Source of the DNA: Sediminicoccus rosea
Lineage (GTDB): Bacteria; Pseudomonadota; Alphaproteobacteria; Acetobacterales; Acetobacteraceae
Length of the DNA stretch: 64,000 bases
NCBI RefSeq assembly: GCF_033547095.1
Contig: NZ_CP137852.1
Coordinates: 62,001-126,000, forward strand
Direction: 5' to 3'
Below the pieces are notes generated by a model that saw nothing but the letters and a program-made list of their open reading frames with translations, ran no database searches and was not told the DNA's origin. This document shows positions 7,816 through 16,044 of this stretch, in pieces (the stretch's first letter is position 1; each line of letters opens with the position of its first letter). The translations under genes and the position numbers were made by a program.

Positions 7816-9693
7816 ATGACGGCCTACGATGCCGCTGTGGCGCAATGGCGCAATGACCCCGAGGGATATTGGCTGAAAGCCGCCGCGGGCCTGGCCTGGA
7901 GTCGGCCGCCGAGCCGTGCGCTGGACGCATCCCAGGGCCTCTTCGGCCGCTGGTTCGCCGATGGGGTGCTGAACACCTGCCACAACGCGCTGGACCGCCA
8001 TGTGGAGGCCGGGCGCGGCGCGCAGACCGCCATCCTCTACGACAGCCCGATCACCGGGGCGCAGCTGAAGATCTCCTACGCCGAGATGCGTGACCGCACG
8101 GCGCGGCTGGCCGGCGCGCTGGCGGCACGCGGCGTCACCAAGGGCGACCGCGTGATCATCTACATGCCGATGGTGCCGGAAGCGGCCATCGCGATGCTGG
8201 CCTGTGCCCGTCTGGGCGCGATCCATTCGGTGGTGTTCGGCGGCTTCGCGGCGGCGGAGCTGGCGGCGCGCATCACGGACGCCACGCCCAAGGCCGTCAT
8301 CACCGCAAGCTGCGGGCTCGAGCCGGGGCGCGTCATCGCCTACAAGCCGCTGCTGGATGCCGCCATCGGCATGTCAGCGCACAAGCCCGATTTCTGCCTC
8401 GTGCTGCAACGTCCGCAGGCAGAAGCCGCAATGACCGCCGGGCGCGATTTCGACTATGCGGCGGAGGAAGCCGCGGGCGCGCCACACGCTTGCGTGGATG
8501 TGGCGGCGACCGATCCGCTCTACATCCTCTACACCAGCGGCACGACGGGAAAGCCCAAGGGCATCGTGCGCGACAATGGCGGGCATGCGGTCGCACTCCA
8601 CCACTCCATGTCCATGATCTACGGCATGACGGCGGGGGACGTGTATTGGGCGGCCAGCGATGTCGGCTGGGTCGTCGGCCATTCCTACATCGTCTACGCG
8701 CCGCTCCTGGCGGGCTGCACCTCGATCCTGTTCGAGGGCAAGCCGGTGGGCACGCCCGATGCGGGCACCTTCTGGCGTGTCTGTGCGGAACATGGCGTGA
8801 AGCTGCTCTTCACCGCACCCACCGCCATCCGCGCCATCCGCAAGGAGGATCCCGAGGCCGCGCTGATGCGGAAGCATGACCTCTCCAAGCTGGAGGCGCT
8901 CTATCTGGCGGGCGAGCGCTGCGATCCGCCGACCGCGCTTTGGGCGGCGGAGCAACTCGGCATCCCCGTGGTGGATCATTGGTGGCAGACCGAAACGGGC
9001 TGGCCGATCACGGCGGGCTTCCGCGGCTTCGGCCTGTTCGAGCCGCGCCCGGGTTCCGGCGGCAAGCCCACGCCGGGCTTCGACGTGCGCGCGCTGGATT
9101 CCGAAGGGAATGAGGTGCCGCGCGGCGAGAACGGCGCGCTGGTGGTGAAGCTGCCGCTGCCACCTGGCTGCGCGCCCACGCTGTGGAATGCGGAGCAGCG
9201 CTACCGCGAGGCCTATCTCTCCACCTTCCCCGGCTTCTACGACAGTTCCGACGCCGGGATGGTGGATGCGGAAGGCTTCGTCTGGGTGATGGGCCGCACG
9301 GATGACATCATCAATGTCGCCGGTCATCGTCTTTCCACGGGTGCGATGGAGGAGGTGCTGGCCGCGCACCCCGATGTGGCGGAATGCGCCGTGGTGGGCA
9401 TCGCCGATGCGCTGAAGGGCCAGGCACCGCTCGGCCTCGTCGTGCTCAAGGCGGGTGCCGCGCGCGATGCGGATGAGGTGGCGAAGGAGCTGGTGAAGCT
9501 GGTGCGGGACCGCATCGGCCCCGTCGCCGCGTTCAAGGAGGCCCGCGTGGTGCAGCGCCTGCCCAAGACTCGCTCGGGCAAGATCCTGCGCGCCACCATT
9601 CGCAAGATCGCCGATGGCGAGACCTACGCCGTGCCGCCCACGATTGATGATCCGCTCATTCTCGACGAGATCGCGGGAGTGCTCGGCCGATGA
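7816..9693 (+). CDS. prpE: Propionyl-CoA synthetase-like AMP-forming acyl-CoA ligase
   Basis: 625 residues, the acetyl/propionyl-CoA synthetase class of ANL adenylating enzymes: short acid + ATP + CoA to acyl-CoA + AMP. Seen: the N-terminal ACS cap (GLFGRWFADGVLNTCHNALDRH), the P-loop YTSGTTGKPKGI at about residue 239, VDHWWQTETGWPI, the hinge region VMGRTDDIINVAGHRLSTG, and the catalytic Lys K589 in TRSGKILR. TGWPITAGF and the lack of an acetate-type Trp pocket label point to propionyl-CoA synthetase. The ATG at 7816 follows GGGAGACCAG. Its stop overlaps the next gene (ATGA). Confidence 0.85.
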   Translation: MTAYDAAVAQWRNDPEGYWLKAAAGLAWSRPPSRALDASQGLFGRWFADGVLNTCHNALDRHVEAGRGAQTAILYDSPITGAQLKISYAEMRDRTARLAGALAARGVTKGDRVIIYMPMVPEAAIAMLACARLGAIHSVVFGGFAAAELAARITDATPKAVITASCGLEPGRVIAYKPLLDAAIGMSAHKPDFCLVLQRPQAEAAMTAGRDFDYAAEEAAGAPHACVDVAATDPLYILYTSGTTGKPKGIVRDNGGHAVALHHSMSMIYGMTAGDVYWAASDVGWVVGHSYIVYAPLLAGCTSILFEGKPVGTPDAGTFWRVCAEHGVKLLFTAPTAIRAIRKEDPEAALMRKHDLSKLEALYLAGERCDPPTALWAAEQLGIPVVDHWWQTETGWPITAGFRGFGLFEPRPGSGGKPTPGFDVRALDSEGNEVPRGENGALVVKLPLPPGCAPTLWNAEQRYREAYLSTFPGFYDSSDAGMVDAEGFVWVMGRTDDIINVAGHRLSTGAMEEVLAAHPDVAECAVVGIADALKGQAPLGLVVLKAGAARDADEVAKELVKLVRDRIGPVAAFKEARVVQRLPKTRSGKILRATIRKIADGETYAVPPTIDDPLILDEIAGVLGR

Positions 9694-10460
9694 TCGTCAC
9701 CGAACGCCACAACAACGGCGTGGCGTTGATCACGCTGGACCGGCCGGCGGCGCGCAACGCGCTGAGCTTCGCGCTGCTGGAAGCGCTGCGCGAGGCGCTG
9801 CACGCCGCCGAGGATGCGCGCTGCGTGGTGCTGGCGGCGAACGGGCCCGCTTTCTCCGCCGGGCATGACCTGCGCGAACTCACGGCCGCGCGCGCCGAGG
9901 CCGATGGCGGGCGCGCCTTCTACGCCCGCACCATGGCGCTGTGCAGCCAGGTGATGCAGCGGGTGGTGAACCACCCCGTCCCCGTGATTGCCGCCGTCGA
10001 GGGCATCGCCACCGCGGCGGGCTGCCAGCTCGTGGCGAGCTGCGACCTCGCCGTCGCCACGCCCCAGAGCCGCTTCTGCACGCCGGGCGTGGACATTGCG
10101 CTCTTCTGCTCCACGCCCGCCGTGGCCGTGGCCCGTGCCATCCCGCGCAAGGCGGCGATGGAGATGCTGCTGACCGGCCGCTGGGTGCATGCCGAAGAGG
10201 CGCGCGCGCTGGGTCTCATCAACCGCATCGCCGAGGATGCGCGGGCCGAGGCACTCACGCTCGCTGGTAGCATCGCCGCGCGCTCGGCCGTGACGGTGCG
10301 GATGGGCAAGCGCGGCTTCAACGCCCAATGCGGATTGCCGTTGGCAGAAGCCTATGACGCGGCGAGCGCGGTGATGGTCGAGAACATGATGGCGGCCGAC
10401 GCGGAGGAGGGCATCGGGGCCTTCCTCGGCAAGCGCGCGCCGGTTTGGCAGGACAGGTAA
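9690..10460 (+). CDS. Enoyl-CoA hydratase/isomerase family protein
   Basis: 256-residue crotonase-fold protein. Oxyanion-hole segments are visible at AFSAGHDLREL and ATAAGCQLVASCDLAVAT, followed by GVDIALFCSTPAVAVAR. This resembles the ECHDC3-like subgroup, in which the usual catalytic Glu positions are not clearly kept, so hydratase activity is not assured. It overlaps the preceding propionyl-CoA synthetase gene by four bases and is followed four bases later by another acyl-CoA ligase, so the three genes form one operon for activating and processing short or medium acids. Confidence 0.85.
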   Translation: MIVTERHNNGVALITLDRPAARNALSFALLEALREALHAAEDARCVVLAANGPAFSAGHDLRELTAARAEADGGRAFYARTMALCSQVMQRVVNHPVPVIAAVEGIATAAGCQLVASCDLAVATPQSRFCTPGVDIALFCSTPAVAVARAIPRKAAMEMLLTGRWVHAEEARALGLINRIAEDARAEALTLAGSIAARSAVTVRMGKRGFNAQCGLPLAEAYDAASAVMVENMMAADAEEGIGAFLGKRAPVWQDR

Positions 10461-10464
10461 GAAC

Positions 10465-12084
10465 ATGGCCGCTTCCGACTACGATGCGCTTCCCCGCGTC
10501 GCCGCCAACCACCAGCCGCTGACGCCGCTGCTGTTCCTGGAACGCACGGCCGAGGTGTTTCCCGGCCATGTCGCGGTGATCCATGGCGCGCTGCGCCGCT
10601 CCTATGCCGAGCTGCGGATGCGCTGCGTGAAGCTGGCGCATGCGCTGCACAAGCGCGGCCTCGGGCGCGGCGATACGGTGGCGGCGCTGCTGCCCAACAC
10701 GCCCGCGATGCTGGAATGCCATTACGGCGTGCCCATGGCCGGCTGTGTGCTGAACACCATCAACACGCGCCTCGATGCCGCGACGATCGCCTATATCCTC
10801 GACCACGGCGAGGCGAAGATCCTCATCGTGGATCGCGAATTCATCCCCGTGCTGCGCGCGGCGCTGGTGCAGTGCGCGAACAAGCCCACCATCATCGAGG
10901 TGAATGACAGTGAAGCCCCCTCCGAGGACACGATCGGCGGGCAGGACTATGAGGCGCTGCTCAGCGAAGGCAGCGAGGAATTCGCCTGGCCGCTGCCGCG
11001 CGACGAATGGGATGCCATCGCGCTGAACTACACCTCCGGCACCACGGGCAAGCCGAAGGGCGTGGTCTACCACCACCGCGGCGCGCAGCTTCTCGCCATC
11101 GGCAATGTGCTCTCGGCGGGGATGGGGCGGCATCCGGTCTATCTCTGGACGCTGCCCATGTTCCACTGCAACGGCTGGTGCTTCCCCTGGACGATCACGG
11201 CGATGGCGGGCACGCATGTCTGCCTGCGCGCGGTGCGCGGTCCCATCATGTGGTCGCTCATCGCGGAGCATGGCGTGACCCATATGTGCGGCGCGCCCAT
11301 CGTGATGGGCACGCTGCTGGCAACACCCGAGGCCGAGAAGCGCGCTTTGCCCGGCTCCGTCACCTTCGTCGTCGCCGGTGCGCCACCGCCCGAAGCCGTG
11401 CTGGCCGCGATGCGCGCGGCGGGATTCGCGGTGCTGCATGTCTATGGCCTGACAGAGGTCTATGGCCCCGCCGTCACCAATGAATGGCATGCGGAGTGGG
11501 ACAATGCGCCGGCGGCGGAGCAGGCGAAGCTCATGGCGCGGCAGGGCGTGCGCTATGTGCCGCTGGAAGGGCTCGACGTGATGGACCCGGCCACCATGCA
11601 GCCCGTCGCCGCCGATGGCGTCGCGATGGGCGAGGTCATGTTCCGCGGCAATGTCGTGATGAAGGGCTATCTGAAGGACAAGGCGGCGACCGACGCCGCC
11701 TTCGCCGGCGGCTGGTTCCACTCGGGCGACCTCGCGGTGAAATACCCGGATGGCTACATCCAGCTGCGCGACCGCTCGAAGGACATCATCATCTCGGGCG
11801 GCGAGAACATCTCCTCCATCGAGGTGGAGGACGCCTTGTACAAGCATCCGGCGGTCGCTTTGGCAGCCGTGGTCGCGCAGCCGGACGAGAAATGGGGCGA
11901 GGTGCCCTGCGCCTTCGTCGAGTTGCGGGCGGGGATGAGCGCGACCGAGGCCGAGATCATCGCGCATTGCCGCACCATCCTGGCCGGGTTCAAGGCGCCC
12001 AAGCGCATCCTCTTCCAGGAGCTGCCCAAGACCAGCACGGGCAAGATCCAGAAGCATGTGCTGCGCAGCGGGATTCGGGCCTGA
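10465..12084 (+). CDS. Acyl-CoA synthetase (medium/short chain, AMP-forming)
   Basis: 539-residue ANL-superfamily ligase. Seen: LFLERTAEVFPGHVAVIHG start, the P-loop YTSGTTGKPKGVVYHHRG (about residue 190), YGLTEVYGPAV, the hinge LRDRSKDIIISGGENISSIEVE, and catalytic Lys K527 in STGKIQKHVLR. Overall it resembles the FadD3/DmdB-type ligases that accept medium-chain or methylthio-acids; chain length cannot be fixed from sequence. Last gene of the acyl-CoA run; a small transcription unit with a strong terminator follows. Confidence 0.88.
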   Translation: MAASDYDALPRVAANHQPLTPLLFLERTAEVFPGHVAVIHGALRRSYAELRMRCVKLAHALHKRGLGRGDTVAALLPNTPAMLECHYGVPMAGCVLNTINTRLDAATIAYILDHGEAKILIVDREFIPVLRAALVQCANKPTIIEVNDSEAPSEDTIGGQDYEALLSEGSEEFAWPLPRDEWDAIALNYTSGTTGKPKGVVYHHRGAQLLAIGNVLSAGMGRHPVYLWTLPMFHCNGWCFPWTITAMAGTHVCLRAVRGPIMWSLIAEHGVTHMCGAPIVMGTLLATPEAEKRALPGSVTFVVAGAPPPEAVLAAMRAAGFAVLHVYGLTEVYGPAVTNEWHAEWDNAPAAEQAKLMARQGVRYVPLEGLDVMDPATMQPVAADGVAMGEVMFRGNVVMKGYLKDKAATDAAFAGGWFHSGDLAVKYPDGYIQLRDRSKDIIISGGENISSIEVEDALYKHPAVALAAVVAQPDEKWGEVPCAFVELRAGMSATEAEIIAHCRTILAGFKAPKRILFQELPKTSTGKIQKHVLRSGIRA

Positions 12085-12139
12085 CGAATTCCCTTGCGCG
12101 GCACGGCGCCGATCGCCACGCTCACCTCGTCAACAACCG

Positions 12140-12155
12140 AAAGGAGGTGATCCAG
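12140..12155 (+). promoter_or_regulatory. Extreme Shine-Dalgarno: 16-nt complement of the 16S rRNA 3' tail
   Basis: AAAGGAGGTGATCCAG at 12140-12155 is the exact complement of the canonical bacterial 16S rRNA 3' end (CTGGATCACCTCCTTT). Ordinary ribosome sites match 4-6 bases. AGGAGG lies seven bases before a GTG at 12155 that opens a 23-codon frame. It may be a hyper-strong ribosome site, or a sequence that captures 30S subunits. Confidence 0.8.
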
Positions 12156-12226
12156 TGTCTCATTGCAGCTTGGCCGACGCCGTTTCCGTGGCCTGGATGA
12201 CCGCCCCCATGGGGGTGCCTGGCTGA
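12155..12226 (+). CDS. Putative 23-residue microprotein behind a hyper-strong ribosome site
   Basis: GTG start, 23 codons, TGA stop at 12224-12226. The peptide begins MSHCSLADAVSV and ends TAPMGVPG; one Cys, one Trp, no charged cluster except D8, and no signal or membrane segment. It is a stand-alone unit: the acyl-CoA ligase stops 70 bp upstream, a perfect intrinsic terminator follows 34 bp downstream, and the next gene is on the opposite strand. The peptide may be functional, or translation itself may be the point (leader or ribosome sink). I do not recognise a family; coding status rests on the ribosome site and the terminator. Confidence 0.5.
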   Translation: MSHCSLADAVSVAWMTAPMGVPG

Positions 12227-12259
12227 AGGCGGCAACGCCACACGCAATGCCTTGAAGGG

Positions 12260-12291
12260 GGGCCCGGCGGAGCGATCCGTCGGGCCCTTTT
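12260..12291 (+). terminator. Rho-independent terminator
   Basis: 12-bp stem GGGCCCGGCGGA/TCCGTCGGGCCC with one G-T pair and a GNRA-type GCGA loop, followed immediately by TTTT (12288-12291). It ends the microprotein unit and perhaps also the acyl-CoA operon on the plus strand. On the minus strand no T run follows, so it is directional. Confidence 0.85.
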
Positions 12292-13046
12292 CACGCGGCG
12301 CGCGCGAGCACTAGCGCGCCCCAGGTCATTCCCGCCCATCCGGCGGCCGCACCCCAGGCCACCGCCCCGCGCGGCCAGAGCCAGACGGCGAGCGGAATGG
12401 CCTGCATGGCGTGGATGGCGAGGAAATGCGCCACGCGCAGATCGCCCGCCGCGAAGCTCCAATAGAAGGGTGGCCAGCCGCCCGCATTGCTGCACGCCGC
12501 CACGCAGGCCGAGCCCTGCCCGCTGATGGCGAAGCCTGTGACGCCCCCCAGCACGCCCGTCACCAGCAGCCCCAGCCCGGCGGCGAGCCGCGCCGCGCGC
12601 GGGATTTCGCGGCTGCCGCGCCAGAGGATCATCAGCCCCAGCAGCCCCGCACCCGCCACCAGCAGCGTGGCGCCGAGGCCCATCAGCGCATAGACCACGC
12701 TGCCCAACCCATCCCGCGCGAAGTGGGACGGCGCGCCCCAGGCGGCGCGCCAGGTGATCCAGCCCTGCTCGAACAGAGCCATGGCCAGCATCACGCCCAC
12801 CACCGCCCGCGCCACGCGCCCCGCCTGCTGGTCCGGCGAAAGCGCCGGCCAGAGCCAGGCCAGCGTCCAGAACCAGGCGACGAAGGAGGCGGCGAATTTC
12901 GCCGGCTTCACCCAGACCGAGACGCCGTCGAACAGCCGCGGGTCCAGCACGGCCAGCACCAGGCAGGCCAGAAGCCAGGCCAGCGCCACCCAGCCGGCCA
13001 GGGCGAATTCAGGCTGGCGGCGATGCAGCTGGGCCAGCGGGCTCAC
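12291..13046 (-). CDS. Integral membrane protein, unknown function
   Basis: 251 residues with about seven hydrophobic segments. Recognisable pieces are VSVWVKPAKFAASFVAWFWTLAWLWP near residue 45 and FAISGQGSACVAACSNAGGWPPFYWSF near residue 180. The GTG start at 13046 overlaps the stop of the ABA4-like gene (GTGA), so the two are translationally coupled. The long open frame upstream of this GTG reads through the ABA4-like gene in another frame and is not real. I do not recognise the family; coupling suggests a role with the ABA4-like membrane protein. Confidence 0.75.
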   Translation of the reverse strand: MSPLAQLHRRQPEFALAGWVALAWLLACLVLAVLDPRLFDGVSVWVKPAKFAASFVAWFWTLAWLWPALSPDQQAGRVARAVVGVMLAMALFEQGWITWRAAWGAPSHFARDGLGSVVYALMGLGATLLVAGAGLLGLMILWRGSREIPRAARLAAGLGLLVTGVLGGVTGFAISGQGSACVAACSNAGGWPPFYWSFAAGDLRVAHFLAIHAMQAIPLAVWLWPRGAVAWGAAAGWAGMTWGALVLARAA

Positions 13047-13453
13047 CGCGCCCCCCGCCGCAGGGCAAGGAAGACCAGCAGGCCAAGTGGTCCGAGCAGG
13101 AAGGTGGGCGGCAGGGCCAGCCAGAGGATCCAGCGCGGCAGCGCCTCGGCCGTCGCGCGCCGGGCCATCCAGGCGCCGAGGAAGAGATCGAAGGCCAGGT
13201 AATGCAGCCACCCGGCCAGCAGCACCCAGGGTGAGGCGAAGAGCGCCGCCACGCCCGCGAGGCTGGAGAAGCCACCCTCGGCGCCCGGCATGGCGAAGGC
13301 CAGCACGGCGACATAGGCGAGCGCGAAGGCCACCGGCAGCGCGACGCCGCAGAGCGCCCAGTTCACCGCGCTCTGGCGTGGAAACAGCAGCAGCGCGACC
13401 CAGCCGGCCAGGGCGAGCGTATTGGCGAGGGTGAAGAGCGTCTCGGGCGTCAT
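13043..13453 (-). CDS. ABA4-like (DUF4281) membrane protein
   Basis: 136 residues, four membrane segments. The C-terminal LALPPTFLLGPLGLLVFLALR and the loop LHYLAFDLFLGAWMARRA are characteristic of the DUF4281 family, which contains plant ABA4 (neoxanthin synthesis). In bacteria the role is unclear; a link to carotenoid chemistry would be extrapolation. ATG at 13453; a TTG at 13468 is also in frame. It is divergent from a TetR-type regulator with a shared, palindromic control region. Confidence 0.8.
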   Translation of the reverse strand: MTPETLFTLANTLALAGWVALLLFPRQSAVNWALCGVALPVAFALAYVAVLAFAMPGAEGGFSSLAGVAALFASPWVLLAGWLHYLAFDLFLGAWMARRATAEALPRWILWLALPPTFLLGPLGLLVFLALRRGAR

Positions 13454-13465
13454 GGGCTGTCTGTC

Positions 13466-13504
13466 CAATGGTAAGTTCGGGATAGCGGCGCAAACTGACC
13501 ATTG
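13466..13504. promoter_or_regulatory. Inverted repeat, candidate TetR operator
   Basis: CAATGGTAAGTT (13466-13477) and AACTGACCATTG (13493-13504) are inverted copies differing at one position (AACTNACCATTG), centred near 13485 in the 84-bp gap between the ABA4-like and TetR genes. It overlaps the predicted minus-strand promoter, as expected for a TetR repressor site. Confidence 0.55.
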
Positions 13505-13508
13505 TCAA
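13479..13508 (-). promoter_or_regulatory. Candidate sigma70-type promoter for the ABA4-like operon
   Basis: On the minus strand a perfect -35 TTGACA (13508-13503) is followed after 18 bp by TATCCC (13484-13479), a poor -10. Position about 25-55 bp upstream of the ABA4-like ATG. The -35 lies inside the inverted repeat that may bind the neighbouring TetR protein. Confidence 0.35.
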
Positions 13509-13537
13509 GTTTCTCCGTCGGCGCGATAGGAAGGAGC

Positions 13538-14152
13538 ATGGCCGTCACTCCCAAGCCGCCCGGGCGCTTCCACCATGGCGATCTGCGCCGCGCCCTGCTC
13601 GATGCCCTGGCCGAGGCGCTGCGCGAGCACCCGCCCGAGGCGCTCTCGCTCCGCGATCTGGCGCGTCGCGCGGGCGTGGCGCATAGCGCGGCCGCGCCGC
13701 ATTTCGGCGACAAGCGCGGCCTGCTGACCGCCTTCGCGACCGAGGGCTATACGCGCCTCGCCAAAGCGCAGCGCGCGGCCATGGAAGCGGCGCCCCGTGA
13801 TGCGGCGGCGCAACTGGCGGCCTCGGGGCGTGGCTATCTCGGCTTCGCGCGGGCCAGCCCCGGCCATTTCCGCCTGATGATGCGGGCCGATCTGGTGGAT
13901 GGCGCGAACCCCGCCCTCTGCGCCGCCCAGGAGGCTGCCTGGCAACCCTTGGCCGAGGCCATCACCGCCGGGACGCCGCATCTGGACGCCACGCAGCGGC
14001 ATGCGCGCATGATCCTCGCCTGGTCGGGCGTGCATGGGTTCGCGGCGCTGACGGCGGAAAAGGCGGAGGCGGTGCTGGCCGGCGCCTCAGGCCTGGATGC
14101 GGCCGAAGCGGCGCTGGTGGAGGGCCTGGTCGCCGCCTGCCTCAGGCGGTGA
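13538..14152 (+). CDS. TetR/AcrR-family transcriptional regulator
   Basis: 204 residues. The N-terminal helix-turn-helix spans roughly residues 10-60 (RRALLDALAEALRE, LSLRDLARRAGVAHSAAAPHFGDK RGLL). The C-terminal ligand domain resembles the TetR_C subfamily seen in WHG-type regulators (FARASPGHFRLMMRADL). ATG at 13538 sits behind AGGAAGGAG. Divergent from the ABA4-like operon across an inverted repeat, so it most likely represses that operon and itself; the ligand is unknown. Confidence 0.85.
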   Translation: MAVTPKPPGRFHHGDLRRALLDALAEALREHPPEALSLRDLARRAGVAHSAAAPHFGDKRGLLTAFATEGYTRLAKAQRAAMEAAPRDAAAQLAASGRGYLGFARASPGHFRLMMRADLVDGANPALCAAQEAAWQPLAEAITAGTPHLDATQRHARMILAWSGVHGFAALTAEKAEAVLAGASGLDAAEAALVEGLVAACLRR

Positions 14153-14849
14153 GCAGGCCGATTCGGTCTTCCTCGAAGACGCCGCAGGTCAGCACCCCGC
14201 CGAAGACGGCGCCGGTGTCGAGGTTGATGCGGTTCTCGCGCAGATCGGCCACGCGCTCGCGCACCGGGGTGTGGCCATGCACGATGAAGGCGCCGTGATC
14301 GGCCTCGCTGTCGAGGAAGGCGCCGCGGATGCGCATCAGGTCATCGGGCGATTGCGCCTCCAGCGGCACGCCAGGGCGCACGCCGGCATGCACGAAGAAA
14401 CAGGGGCCGACGCGGTGTGAGAGCGTGAGGCCGCGCAGGAAGGCGATGTGATGCGCCGGGATGCCGGTGGCCCAGCTTTCGCGCGGCGCGTGCTCGGCCA
14501 AGCCCCAACTGACCAGCGCCTCGCGCCCGCCATAGTACATCCAGTCCGTGGCACTCGGCGCATCGCCGTCCAGCGCGGCCAGCAGCGTCGCCTCGTGATT
14601 GCCGCGCAGGTTCACCACCGGGCAGGCATCGAAGCCCATGGCGAGCTCGATGGCGCCGGCGCTGTCCGGCCCACGGTCGATGAAGTCGCCCAGATGAATG
14701 AGCAGCGCGCCGGAGGTGGGGTTTTCGGTCAGGTCCGCGCGGATCATCGCGTGAAGTTCGCGCAGCTTCTCCGCGCAGCCATGCACATCACCGATGGCAT
14801 AGACGCGCTTGCCCCGCGGCATGACCACGGGTGACTTCAGCCACTTCAC
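14142..14849 (-). CDS. Serine/threonine protein phosphatase-like metallophosphoesterase
   Basis: 235 residues with the PPP-family signature triad: GDVHG (20-24), GDFIDRG (54-60) and RGNHE (82-86), then HAGV and HGHTPV near the C-terminus. These motifs build the dinuclear metal site. Size and motifs match bacterial PrpA/PphA-like phosphatases, which act on phosphoproteins or diadenosine tetraphosphate. It follows prfB on the same strand after a 57-bp gap filled by two hairpins. The 3' ends of this gene and the TetR gene overlap by 11 bp convergently. Confidence 0.88.
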   Translation of the reverse strand: MKWLKSPVVMPRGKRVYAIGDVHGCAEKLRELHAMIRADLTENPTSGALLIHLGDFIDRGPDSAGAIELAMGFDACPVVNLRGNHEATLLAALDGDAPSATDWMYYGGREALVSWGLAEHAPRESWATGIPAHHIAFLRGLTLSHRVGPCFFVHAGVRPGVPLEAQSPDDLMRIRGAFLDSEADHGAFIVHGHTPVRERVADLRENRINLDTGAVFGGVLTCGVFEEDRIGLLTA

Positions 14850-14861
14850 AGAACGGGGGTG

Positions 14862-14906
14862 CAGGAACCTGAGGTTCCTGCCGGGGTCCAGGGGCGGAGC
14901 CCCTGG
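14862..14906 (-). terminator. Two tandem hairpins after prfB
   Basis: 14862-14880 is an 8-bp perfect stem CAGGAACC/GGTTCCTG with a TGA loop. 14888-14906 is an 8-bp perfect stem CCAGGGGC/GCCCCTGG with a GGA loop, beginning directly after the prfB stop. Neither is followed by a clear T run, so they may attenuate or stabilise rather than fully terminate. The sequence has the look of the short hairpin repeats scattered in related genomes (inference). Confidence 0.55.
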
Positions 14907-16038
14907 CTAGCGCGCATTGGCGCTGGCATCCGAGCGCGTGTTGCCGACGCGCGCCGCCAGCGCGGCGGCCATGAAGTCATCCAGGTCGCCATCCAGAACG
15001 GCCGAGGGATTGCCCTTCTCAAGGCCGGAGCGGAGGTCCTTCACCAACTGATAGGGCTGGAGCACGTAGTTCCGGATCTGGTGGCCCCAGCCGATATCCG
15101 TCTTGCCGGCCTCGATGCCGTCGGTGATGGCCTCGCGCTTGCGGAGTTCCAGCTCGTAGAGGCGCGCCTTCAGCATATCCATCGCGATGACGCGGTTGCG
15201 GTGCTGCGAGCGGTCCTGGGTCGAGGCGGCGACGATGCCGGTCGGGATATGCGTGAAGCGGACGCCCGATTCGGTCTTGTTCACATGCTGCCCGCCGGCG
15301 CCGGAGGCGCGGAAGGTGTCGGTCTTGATGTCGGCCGGGTTGATCTCGATCTCGATCTTGTCGTCGATCACCGGATAGACATAGACGCTGGCGAAGCTGG
15401 TCTGGCGCTTGTCATTGCCGCCGAAGGGGCTGATGCGGACCAGGCGATGCACGCCGGTCTCGGTCTTCAGCCAGCCGAAGGCGTTGTCGCCGGTGACCTG
15501 GAGGGTGGCGGATTTGATGCCCGCCTCCTCGCCCTCGGACTGCTCGGTCAGCGTGACCTTGTAGCCGCGGCGCTCGGCCCAGCGCATGTACATGCGCATG
15601 AGCATTTCGGCCCAGTCCTGCGCTTCGGTGCCGCCGGCGCCGGCATTCACTTCGAGGTAGGCGTCGTTGCCATCGGCCTCGCCCGAGAGAAGGCTCTCGA
15701 TCTCACGGCGCTTGGCCTCGGCGGCGAAGCCGTGCAGGTCGGCGACGGCCGCATCGGCCGTCGCGCCGTCATCCTCGGCCTCGGCCAGTTCGATGAGTTC
15801 GAGCGCATCCGCCACGCCCTGCTCGAGGCGCTGCACGCCCTCGATCTGGTCCGCCAGGCGCGTGCGCTCGCGCATCAGCTTGGTGGCTTCGGCGGCGTCA
15901 TTCCACAGGGAGGGGTCTTCGGCCTTCGCGTTCAGTTCGGCGAGGCGAATGAGGGAGGCATCCCAGTCAAAGATGCCTCCTCAGCAGGGACACCGAAGCG
16001 GTGATCTGCTCTTGGAGCTGGAGGGCGTCTGCGCGCAT
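14907..16038 (-). CDS. prfB: Peptide chain release factor 2, expressed by programmed +1 frameshift
   Basis: RF2, releases peptides at UGA and UAA. Frame 0 starts at ATG 16038, reads 23 codons ([12 protein letters not shown] ... LRRHL) and hits TGA at 15969-15967. The shift site is CTT TGA C, preceded by AGGAGG three bases before CTT, exactly the RF2 autoregulation signal. After the +1 shift translation resumes [15 protein letters not shown] and runs to TAG at 14907, total about 376 residues. Motifs: the SPF codon-recognition tripeptide at 203-205 and GGQ at 248-250. It starts 6 bp after mrcA and is probably cotranscribed. Confidence 0.95.
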
Positions 16039-16044
16039 GGGGGC

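Noticed and set aside
10318-12057. A 579-codon minus-strand frame opposite the acyl-CoA synthetase
   Set aside because: The plus strand carries the full set of ANL ligase motifs; the antisense product shows none.
12140-12155. Remnant of a reverse-strand 16S rRNA gene end
   Set aside because: The match stops after 16 bases and the flanks bear no resemblance to 16S or ITS sequence; its position seven bases before a start codon fits a ribosome site better.
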